64,000 bases of DNA, from the NCBI GenBank assembly GCA_903813345.2, contig CAIIXF020000006.1, positions 16,372,348 to 16,436,347 of the forward strand, read 5' to 3'. The DNA comes from Owenia fusiformis. Taxonomy: Eukaryota; Annelida; Polychaeta; Sabellida; Oweniidae. Positions 10,229-21,600 of the stretch are shown here, one piece after another. Position 1 is the stretch's first letter. The number at the start of each line of letters is the position of its first letter. The notes beneath the pieces are model-generated. The model searched no databases and had not been told where the DNA came from. It saw only the letters and a program-made list of their open reading frames with translations. The position numbers were made by a program, and so were the translations under genes.

Positions 10229-13200
10229 CAGTAAAACCTGTCTTACACCTCTCAAGCTGGAAACACCTGTATTTATTATGAGCTCCACTATAAGAAGACA
10301 CATTTTACATTGACGTCTATATAAAATCCCTTCTCTGTAGCAGTTGGACGGCACATTGCCTTAACCCATCAGCTTTATGACGTGCACTTCCGCGATGGAC
10401 TATATCTTTACAACGGGAATTTCAAGTTTTTGTCAGTGTAGACATAAAAAGTTGCGGTCCTCTTACTCGCGCAGTTTTTAATATTTTCATTTGAAACTTG
10501 CAGGAACGGTGCTTTGAATCTAGCTCTCTACTCTTTGAAAACGTCATGTATAATCAATACAGTTGACCTATTTATTTTTTGTCGCGAAAACATTATTTTT
10601 TTAGTTTATTTTTATTTTACAACTTTTTGGGAAAAAATGTAACAAATTTTTATTTCTTGTCATATTTATCCGATATTTTGTCATCATGAAATTCGAGATT
10701 CTTTTTAATGATGGTGCAAATTTCATAACAATTGATGAATTTTTATTATCAGTGTTATGTTTTCCAAAAAGGGTGTACCACTGTGCATGTTTCTTTAATT
10801 GACGGCACATTTGCTTTTAATTGGGCGAACGTACAGGTCCCGACGCAATAAGCTTTATTTGATTTAATACACTCAAAAATAAAGTTTGCTATCAAATCGG
10901 AATGTTCATAAAACATAAACCTTGCCTTCGTTTTCCCAATTCTAAAAGCAGACCAAATAAACTATGATAATCGTTTGACTCTCGAGACTACAGAACTTGA
11001 ACTTGAACATACTAAAATCGAAGTTGCCTATAGTTACGCTTGTAAAGTTAATTACATGTTTAACGGCCTGCTGAGTGAATGTATCTAATCAAACTTGTGA
11101 CATACCCATAAGATCGTAGATCACAATTCTAAGTTTAAATGTAATTTGGATTCGTAAGAAGTAATTCTATTTTAAACTTACCTTTGCTGTCTGAAAAAGA
11201 TCAATATTCATAGACGGGGATGTTGAAACCTATATTTCCTTTGAATGACCTGCATTTGTACTACGAAATGATCCTGTGGAGAAAAGTTGATGAATTCCAA
11301 ACAGCTAGTTCTAGCAAATCTACTAGTATAAGCTTACTTTCTTTCTTATTATTTCAATGTTAAAAATATCTATTCAAATGTTTCATTTTTAAAATGATCT
11401 TGGCTTCCCTTAACTTAAATGTGTGACTTATGAAGAATGCTTTTTACCACATCAAACTTAAGACGTGAACTTGACAATTACTCGTGTTATAACGCGATTT
11501 TCTTTCATTTTCTACAAAAATGGTATGTTTTCGAAAGGTCACTTATGTTAATCTATCACCTTGGTATGATTGAAAATGAAAGAACTGAACCAAGTATTGT
11601 CGACTTGTTTGAATTATAAGATTTATTTTGATTGATTTAATCTCTTCTTGAATTTTAAAACTTTTGTCCGAATTACATCTGCTATGGAATTAAAGTTCAA
11701 ATATACCTCAGAATTGCTTATTGAATTAACCTAGCAATTAATTTGAAAATAATGCTTTTCATAGGTTATATATCATAGATCATAGATATGTAAAAAATAA
11801 AAATGTGTTTTGAAAGATGAATTGATAACAAACGTTTTTGCACACGTGCCATTTCCACTTTCAGCCCACTTAAAGCACGAAATCCCGTATGACGTAATGT
11901 AACGAAAATGCTCAGATAATTGATATTTTTTATTTTAATTCAACTCACAATGACCGTTCAGTTATGAACGTTTTTAAAGTTCTCATGTTAAAATAAATAA
12001 ATATGTGGAAAGGCAATGGTTTAAAGCTTATGAAAATGTCAAAATCATAATTCAGTTTTAAAAAAAAAGATATTGACATGGTATGGTTCTTTATTTCCTC
12101 CAATTTGGAGAGCAAATTAATACAAAAGACAAATTATTATTTTCTCATGGAAGGAATCAAGCAAAAATTATAAAAATAATTCTGTGTAGAGGTGATGCCT
12201 CACAAATAATATTAATGTAAAAAAATTAATTCATTTCTTCAAAATTAAATACTGACGCGCATTTACGCACACATGACCTTTTCCAGTTTTGCATATTTCA
12301 TTGACCTTGAAAACCAATGAGACTGGACGCAATTGCCAAATACTTCGTTGATACGCGTGCCAGGTCTATAATTGCATTTTCTAATGGAAGGAATCAAGCA
12401 AAAATTATAAAAACAATTCTATGTTTAGGTGATGCTTCACAAATAATATTAATGTCAAAAAATGAATTCATTTCTTCAAAATTAAATACTGACACGCATT
12501 TACGCACACATGACCTTTTCCAGTTTTTCTTATTTCATCTACCTTGAAAATCAATGAGACTGGATGCAATTGCCAAATACTTCTTTGATACGCGTGCCAG
12601 GTCTATAATTGCATTTTCTCATGGAAGGAATCAAGCAAAAATTATAAAAATAATTCTATCTCAAGGTGATGCTTCACAAATAATATTTATGTCAAAAAAT
12701 TAATTCATTTCTTCAAAATTAAATACTGACACGCATTTACGCACACATGACCTTTTCCAGTTTTGCTTATTTCATTTACCTTGAAAACAATATGAGACTG
12801 GACGAAATTGCCAAATACTTCTTTGATACGCGTGCCAGGTCTATAATTGCATTTTCTCATGGAAGGAATCAAGCAAAAATTATAAAAATAATTCTATGTT
12901 AAGGTGATGCTTCACAAATAATATTAATGTCAAAACTTTAATTCATTTCTTCAAATCCAAATACTGACACGCATTTACGCACACATGACCTTTTCCAGTT
13001 TTGCTTATTTCATTTACCTTGAAAACCAATATGAGACTGGACGAAATTGCCAAATACTTCTTTGATACGCGTGCCAGGTCTATAATTGCATTTTCTCATG
13101 GAAGGAATCAAGCAAAAATTATAAAAATAATTCTATGTTAAGGTGATGCTTCACAAATAATATTTATGTCAAAAAATGAATTCATTTCTTCAAAATTAAA

Positions 13201-14528
13201 TACTGACACGCATTTACGCACACATGACCTTTTTCAGTTTTGCTTATTTCATTTACCTTGAAAACCAATATGAGACTGGACGAAATTGCCAAATACTTCT
13301 TTGATATGCGTGCCAGGTCTATAATTGCATTTTCTCATGGAAGGAATCAAGCAAAAATTATGAAAATAATTCTATGTTAATGTGATGCTTCACAAATAAT
13401 ATTAATGTCAAAACTTTAATTCATTTCTTCAAATCCAAATACTGACACGCTTTTGCGCACACGTGACCTTTTCTTCTTTTGCTCATTTTATTTATCCTCA
13501 AAATCAGTAGGCCTAAATACATTGTCCGATACTTCTCTAATACGTGTCAGGTCTAAAATTGCAGTTTATCATGAAAGAAATCGAACAATTATCATAAAAT
13601 AACTATGTGTAAAGGTGACTGATGTTCTTCAGATTATATAAACATCAAAATTGTAATTCATTTATTGAAGGTTAAATATCCACATGCTTTTAGGCACACA
13701 TAACCTTTTCCCTTTCGTTCATTTTATCTATCTTTAAAATCAGTGAGCCTGAACTCATTGCTAAATACTTTTTGATACGAGTCAGCTCCAGGTCTAAAAT
13801 TGCATTTCATCATGGAGCAAATCGAGCAATCATTATGAAAATAATTCTGTGTAAAGGTGATGTTCCAAAGACAATATATATGTCAATTTGATAATTCAGT
13901 TACTCAAAATGAAATATCCACATGATTTTACGCACACATGATAATTTCCTGAATGACGCTACTTTTTGGATTCAACCATGCATATAACGTCGTAAAATAC
14001 ACATTTCTACCGAAATTATGCCCAGCCGTTTTCGTAGAAAATGTAACAAATGAAGGCATTTTATCGGAACTGATTGATATTTGGTACTTATAGAATATCG
14101 TATTTACTTTAACTTTTAAGCGATTCAGACATTTAAAAAAATTATGTTTAATCAATGTTAATTTCGCACGAATATAGGGTACAAAATGAGTGAAAGTCCC
14201 ACGTGTTTGATTGCATTTTACTCCCATTTATGTGCATTTTTCTAACATTAAAACGAGATAGTTGGAAAGAAGAGATCAGTAGAATTTTATCCGTCACTTT
14301 CATTTTCAAATGTTTAAATGTTTCCCGTTTCATTGGACCTCATAAAGATGGTAGCCAACGAACCAGAAACAAGTAGTGCGATGACGTCATATATCGCTAC
14401 ACCACTTTGATATAAAGTTTGGTACAATGGGTTTTTTCAATGTGCCGTCCTACTGTAGTGAACACTTTTACCTACAGTGAACACTTCTTAGTGACTCCAT
14501 AGGTGTTCACTATATACAGGTTTTGCTG
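10229..14528. mobile_element. 4.3 kb non-autonomous element with pogo-type ends, holding a satellite
   Basis: The left end is CAGTAAAACCTGT and the right end is the complement of CAGCAAAACCTGT. Both are flanked by TA (10227-10228 and 14529-14530), as expected for a TA-targeting element of the Tc1/mariner/pogo kind. A second matched block, GACGGCACATTG, lies near 10348 and, inverted, near 14445. No transposase frame is visible. The interior is mostly the 238-bp tandem array. The ends are divergent, so the element is old, and the boundaries rest on short matches. Confidence 0.55.
12060..13945. repeat. 238-bp satellite array, about 8 copies
   Basis: The unit is marked by CGCACACATGACCTTTTCC and TCATGGAAGGAATCAAGC, recurring about every 238 bp (for example near 12268, 12506, 12743, 12980 and 13219). 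Central copies are nearly identical and outer ones decay, the usual pattern for unequal exchange. A diverged fragment appears near 11840. Short frames here, such as 12317-12547, are by-products. Confidence 0.85.
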
Positions 14529-14530
14529 TA

Positions 14531-15504
14531 CTTGTATTTCAGCTCCAGTCTTTATCAAAAAGTTCATGTGCTACATAAACCTTACTCGAGTCTCTATACT
14601 TACAGCTAGACGAAACTTCATTGATTTCGTATGTACTGTGCTACACGCACCTACACGCACCTAGAACTCATTTTTAATAAATTTTATAAATATTTTTAAG
14701 AATATTAATCATATTTAGGATGGAGCGTTGCTTGTCTGGATTTAGATATTTCAAAATTTCATTTCGGAGTTTTGACACATGGTGAAATTTTCTCGCTGTA
14801 GCTAAAAATGGCTTCCGGTTCTGGACGTGAATAACATTTGAAATTATTCTCGCTTAAAGAAATCAAATATAACAATAGATTCAGACGGGGATGTGAGCTG
14901 ATGTTCTTCAAATCTATACATAAAGGTATATTTCATATTATTATGCCATATTTACTGTGCGTGTGACACAATGATTTACAATATTTATAATACTAAGGCA
15001 GCTCAATCTTCCTCCTCAAAGCCGGAATATAGAGAAGGCTTTGGACCGAAGTAACATAAACCAATCAATTACTCTCTTTTGTGTCATTGCTTATTCACTA
15101 TTGAATCTTGTAAAATACTATGTTAAAGATAATTACTTTGAATAGAATGGCCTGAATTTGGTACAAGTACTGCCAAAGCATCACATTACTGGTAACAATC
15201 AATCAAATATATGGTAGTACACTTTAAAAGTCCACAAGTATCATCTATGTGTTAGCTTACAAGATTTTGTTTTGATCCAACACATCATCCATTACTTCAG
15301 GTGGATCTGCAGTGTATAAGCCGCCTTTTGTAGATTAGTCTATTGTATTGAGAGACTAATCAGACATAGACAATGCTTTAAATTGGTTGAGTTGATCATT
15401 GACATAAGAAATCATAATTATACATTACACATTATGACAATAGCAAACAAAACAAAATTCCACCAAACAAGGACACGTCTTGAAATGGGTCCACCTTTCC
15501 AGCA
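14531..15504. other. Intergenic region upstream of PIN1, probable promoter area
   Basis: No gene is visible. The PIN1 transcription start should lie in the right part, but I see no clear TATA box or CpG-rich block. Confidence 0.4.
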
Positions 15505-15512
15505 ATGGAAAA

Positions 15513-15554
15513 TTATCCCGTTCCTGGACTATCTATAGTCCAGGAACGGGATAA
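15513..15554 (+). promoter_or_regulatory. Perfect 19-bp stem hairpin just upstream of PIN1
   Basis: TTATCCCGTTCCTGGACTA is followed by the loop TCTA and then its exact reverse complement. It lies 80 nt before the PIN1 ATG and 8 nt after an upstream in-frame ATG at 15505. If transcribed it would form a stable RNA stem in the 5' leader. Confidence 0.7.
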
Positions 15555-15633
15555 ATGGAAAACATCTACATTGTTTTCGTTTCATGATTACGCGCCAAAT
15601 TTTACATTTAGAGGCGATCCAATCAGCTTGGAA

Positions 15634-15682
15634 ATGACAAGTTTACCAGTCGGCTGGGAGGAAAAAATTAGTAATTCCACTG
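15634..15682 (+). CDS. PIN1: PIN1 exon 1
   Basis: Sixteen codons plus one base ([16 protein letters not shown]) end at donor GTAAGT. It encodes the first half of the WW domain. An in-frame ATG at 15505 lies upstream without an intervening stop. Confidence 0.92.
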
Positions 15683-18600
15683 GTAAGTATACATTATATC
15701 CAGATATTATAGATTGTAAGTTAATCATAGAAACAAAAGTAATGTTCGTAAATAGTTAGCAAATGCATAGATTTGATATTGTTTCATTATTTGTCCACTT
15801 CCGCTAAAGATCGAGTTCTAATTTTTTGAGCGACAAAGAAAGTTTTAGAAGCAAGTTCAGGAACCTATATTTACGACGGTAGTTGAATTTCAATACAATA
15901 AGTAATACGTAGTTGTAAATAATAATGTGAAGGAAATTCCGTTCACTGTGATATCAACTGATATTCCTTTTGTACACGGGGCTAGGAAGAAGATTTATAC
16001 CGTAGGAATTTTGCTGCAACCCAATGTTATTTTTCAAATTTGAATCACTCCTTCCCCACAATGTCTACATCTCTCACTTTTGTGCAATGAGTGCACTAAT
16101 GTACACCCAGGCCTGTTAACTTGGCACCATGTAACATGAGTGACTTCCAAATGTTTGAACACATTCCTTCAAATTTTGGACACCTTACTGAACACTGGTC
16201 AATTTTGGACACCTAAAATTTTTCCTGTTCGGTACCGCTAGCGGTTCGCGAGGGCATACTTGTTAAATAGCGCCCCCAAGGACTCCTTAGAAAAAATACA
16301 TAAATTAGGTATAATAAAGCCCAAAATGATTTGATTTTTTAGACCCAGTGCCCAAAATTCGCGGGATTTTGCGGGACATCTACTAAATTCGCGGGATTTC
16401 GCAGGACATTTAAGGGATTTGCGTGATTGCGCTTATAGGCCAATTTTTTTTATCAAATTCGCGGGATTTCGCGGGACCATTCGAGGGACAAACACCCTAA
16501 TTCATGTAATTGCGGGACAGTTAACAGGTTTACCAGCAAAAACTTCATAGAGGGACAGATTTTCTAGAAAAAGTGCCCTAAATTTGCGGGATTTCGCGGG
16601 ACATCCACCTAAATTTGCAGGATGTCCCGGGACATTCAAGGGATTTGCGTGATTTGGACTAATGTAAAAGCGTGTAAAAGTACTTAAATCTAACTTTCAG
16701 AAACTGATTAATCAAATATAATGCACCGTTACATTGTAACTTAAATAAACGTCAACATAACTTCACAAAATACGCATAGAAATATTATTTCAATTGAAAG
16801 CCCATGGTATAGGGTTTCGATTAATCTACATCAAATTATAGGGAATGCGGTTACTTTTTCTAGATAGGGTTTGTAGAAAAAACCGGGTACCGGGTAGTAA
16901 ATCCTCAATGCTGGGTTCAAACTTGGTACCCGGTCGAAAAAACCGGGTACCCAAAAAACGAAATATACTAATATACAACATAATTAGATCATTAGAAAAC
17001 GTGTAATATTTGTTTTGAATTTACAAAAATGTATGTAACTTCCTTCAAAATTGAGATAGAAGCTTCAAATAAAAAGCATTTTAAGCCTCTTTTCTTCCTC
17101 TATCATCATGGTCATATTTCCATTGGTAATGAAGGGGGAGGGGGGGGGTGCGATCGCACCATCACACCCTCACCTGGCTCCGCCAATGACATTGTAAGAC
17201 GATTTGAATAACAAGGCAAATCAATTTTACTCTATTTTCAATAGTTCGTATGTTGGTACGTGAATTGTTTTGATTATGATTTAAATCTGTAAATTGCTAT
17301 CGTTGCTTTAGCAGAGAGGTGACGTGTGTTAATTTACATGATGCAATGTGTAAGATTTTGATTATTGATTTAAGTTATCCCAACTGTCGACAAAATGTCC
17401 ACTGAATTGTCCACTAAATTGTTATGTCTTACAATGTCATAGGCGTAGCCAGGAGAGGGTGCGATGGTGCGATCGCACCCCCCCCCCATAACCGATGAAA
17501 ATATGGTCATGACGATAGAGGAAGAAAAGAGCCTTAAAATATGCCTTTTATTTGAAGCTTCTAGCTCAATTTTGAAGGATGTTACACACATTTTTGTAAA
17601 TTCAAAACAAATCTTACACGTTTTCTGATAATCTAATTATGTTATACTCGTATATTCGTTTTGTTTTTGGGTAAGCTTACCCGTTTTTTGACCAGGTACC
17701 GGGTACCAAGTTTGAACCCAGCATGGAGGATTTACTACCCGGTACCCGGTTTTTTCTACAAACCCTTTCTAGATATCAGCGTCCATTTATTGTAACTCGC
17801 GTTTGCTAACATTTGCTCAGTTCTGAGATGAAGGCCACACGGATAGTAAAAAGGCCAACGTTGGAACTATTTGACCTACATCCCTATTGTCATAATTAAA
17901 ATGAAAGTTGAACCCTTCCTCTTTATTTTGATACCAAACAACAGCATGCTAGGTACTTAAAATTAGGTAAACTTTTACTCTTCAAAAGTGCAAAAACTTA
18001 GCTTCTTATATAAGATTAGATAATCACAATATAGGCTAGGGGATAATCCCGCCATTCGCGGGACACTTGACAGCTCTGATAAAATGCACCTTATTATCTA
18101 AAAAAAACTCTCCTAATGTATTAATACATTTTAAAATACAGGGTTCTTCTTATATGGTAACATCGTCTTCCTATATATAACTCGTCAAATAGCGCCCCTT
18201 CGCCATAAATCCAATGGGAAAATAACATGAAGGGGCGCTATTTGACGAGTTATATATAGGAAGACGATGTTCCCTAGATTTCGTTATTATAGACTAGGAA
18301 GAAGTGTCTTAATATAGCGCGCTAATTAACAAGTTATATTATACACTTATTAAACAAATTTTGTAAAATTTAAAGCAATTTTTTTTTTTTAATTTATTTA
18401 TTACAGACACTACAACGTAAGATTACATTCTAAAAGGGATTTATTTTTGGGGCCTTATATAAAAAAGGGGCAAGGTATTTTTTTGGGAAAAAAAAAATAA
18501 TTAAAATATGAAAAAGGGGCACTATTTAATAGCGCCCCTAACATTAGGATATTAGCATTGAGGGGCTCTATTTAATAGCGCCCCTTACATTATGACATTA

Positions 18601-21600
18601 GCATTGAGGGGCACTATTTAATAGCACCCATCGCTTAATAATATTACATTATATTAATAACGCCCCTCACATTATATTAGCATTATGGGGCCACTAATGA
18701 TATATAATAAAACTGCAAAGTAAATACTAATAGTGCCCCTTTACATTAAAATATAACATTATAGGGGCACTATTTAATAGCGCCCCTTACATTATAATAT
18801 AACATTTTTATAGACTAGGAAGAAGTGTCTTATTATAGACTAGGAAGAAGGCTCTTATTATAGCTCGTTAATTAGCGCCCCTCCGCCATAAATCCAATGG
18901 TGAAATGGCATGGAGGGGCGCTATTTGACGAGTTATATATAGGAAGACGATGTTCCCTAGATTTTGTTATTATAGATTAGGAAGAAGTGTCTTATTATAG
19001 CTAGTTAAATAGCGCCCCTCCGCCATAAATCCAATGGTGAAATAGCATGGAGGGGCGCTATTTGAAGAGTTATATATAGGAAGACGATGTTCCCTAGATT
19101 TCGTTATTATAGATTAGGAAGAAGTGTCTTATTATAGCTCGTTAAATAGCGCCCCTCCGCCATAAACCCTATGAGAAAATAACATGGAGGGGCGCTATTT
19201 GACGAGTTATATATAGGAAGATGATGATCACAATTTTTTTTTATTGTAGACTAGGAAGAAGTGTCTTATTATAGCTCGTCAAATAGCGCCCCTCCGCCCT
19301 AAATCCTATGAGAAAATAACATGGAGGGGCGCTATTTGACGAGTTATATATAGGAAGACGATGATCACAATTTTTTTTTATTGTAGACTAGGAAGAAGTG
19401 TCTTATTATAGCTCGTCAAATAGCGCCCCTCCGCCATAAATCCTATGAGAAAATAACATGGAGGGGCGCTATTTGACGAGTTATATATAGGAAGACTTTG
19501 TTCCCTAGATTTCGTTATTATAGACTAGGAAGAAGTGTCTTATTATAGCTCCTCAAATAGCGCCCCTCCGCCATAAATCCTATGAGAATATAACATGGAG
19601 GGGCGCTATTTGACGAGTTATATAAAGGAAGAAGATGATCACAATTTTTTTTTTTTTATTATAGACTAGGAAGAAGTGTCTTATTATAGCTCCTCAAATA
19701 GCGCCCCTCCGCCATAAATCCTATGAGAATATAACATGGAGGGGCGCTATTTGACGAGTTATATATAGGAAGAAGATGATCACAATTTTTTTTTTTTTAT
19801 TATAGACTAGGAAGAAGTGTCTTATTATAGCTCCTCAAATAGCGCCCCACCGCCATAAATCCTATGAGAATATAACATGGAGGGGCGCTATTTGACGAGT
19901 TATATATAGGAAGAAGAAGATCACAATTTCTTTTTTTTTTTATAGACTAGGAAGAAGTAAATTAGATAATAAGGTGCATTTATATGAAATTATTTTCAAT
20001 CTAATTCAATTTTTGAGATGTTTTTGAAGTATAGCTTTATTATACTCAAATGAAAGGCAATTTAGAGTAGATTGCAAAAATTGTAGCATTTTTCTGATCC
20101 GGGCCTCAAAAAATTCAAAATGGCTGCCTAATGTGGGATTTCGCAATTATTTTCGTATCTCTTTAAAGTATGGCTATATTAACTCAAATTGAAGGAATCA
20201 CAATTATGGCATTGTTTTTATCGCACCCTTAGGTGCTATATTGTAATCAGTTTGCCGGGCGGGTGGTTGGGCGGGCGGGTGTCCCAAATAATCTTGTCTA
20301 CAGGATTCCAGCCAAACCGTTTGAGGGATTCATTTGAAATTCTCAGGGATGTTTCTACCTATGAAAGTTTAGAACTGATTAGTTTTTCGACATTCTGGGT
20401 AAATGTTAAGGCGGCCATTTTGGATTTTCCGTCCCAAAATCTTGTCTGTCAAGGCTTGTCTACAGGTTTCCAGCCAAACCGTTTGAGGGATTCATTTGAA
20501 ATTCTAAGGGATGTTTCTACCTATGAAAGTTTAGAACTGGTTAGTTTTTCGGCATTCTGGGTAAATGTTAAGGCGGCCATTTTGGATTTTCTGTCCTAAA
20601 ATCTTGTCTGTCAAGGCTTGTCTACAGGTTACCTGCCAAACCGTTTGAGGGATTCATTTGAAATTCTCAGGGATGTTTCTACCTATGAAAGTTTAGACCT
20701 GATTAGTTTTCAGCATTCTGGGTAAATGTTAAGGTGGCCATTTTGGATTTTCCGTCCTAAAATCTTGTCTGTCAAGGCTTGTCTACAGGTTTCCAGCCAA
20801 ACCGTCCAAGGGATTCATTTGAAATTCTCAGGGATGTTTCTACCTATGAAAGTTTAGAACTGATTAGTTTTTCGGCATTCTGGGTAAATGTTAAGGCGGC
20901 CATTTTGGATTTTCCGTCCTAAAATCTTGTCTGTCAAGGCTTGTCTACAGGTTTCTAGCCAAACCGTTTGAGGGATTCATTTGAAATTCTCAGGCATGTT
21001 TCTACCTATGAAAGTTCAGAACTGATTAGTTTTTTGACATTCTGGATAAATGTTAAGACGGCCATTTTGGATTTTCCGTCCTAAAATCTTGTCTGTCAAG
21101 GTTTGTCTATAGGATTCCAGCCAAACCGTTTGAGGGATTCATTTGAAATTCTCAGGGATGTTTCTACCTATAAAAGTTAAGAACTTAATAGTTTTTCGGC
21201 ATTCTTGGTAAATGTTAAGGCGGCCATTTTGGATTTTTCGTCCTAAAATCGTGTCTGTGAAGGCTTGTCTACAGGTTTCCAGCCAAACCGTTTGAGGGAT
21301 TCATTTGAAATTTTCAGGGATGTTTCTACCTATGAAAGTTTATAACTCAATAGTTTTTTGGCATTCTGGGTAAATGTTAAGGTGGCCATTTTGGATTTTC
21401 CATCCCGAAAAAGTGTATTCTGTTCAAGGGTGCGATTCTGTTCACCGTGTGGCTTATTCTGATTTGTGTCTCTGAAAATTCAAAATGGCTGACTAGAGCA
21501 GAAATTCACCATTACTTAGAGTTATCTTGAAAGTATGGTTACATTATACTACAATGATCTAATATATTTATTGAAGGAAAGAGTAAATATTACATTGTGA

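Noticed and set aside
12317-12547. 76-codon frame MRLDAIAKYFVDTR
   Set aside because: It is part of a 238-bp satellite unit, and neighbouring units break the frame.
16910-16930. tRNA T-arm-like word GGTTCAAACTTGG
   Set aside because: It lies inside the inverted repeat at 16867-17765. No acceptor or anticodon stem can be drawn around it.
18850-19965. CRISPR-like regular spacing of palindromic repeats
   Set aside because: The whole 137-141 bp unit is repeated, with no unique spacers, and it lies in an animal intron. It is a satellite.
20189-20599. 136-codon frame with repeated peptide ([18 protein letters not shown])
   Set aside because: It is two units of the 162-bp tandem array, which is a multiple of three. 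Other units carry stops in the same frame, and the family is a non-coding dispersed element.
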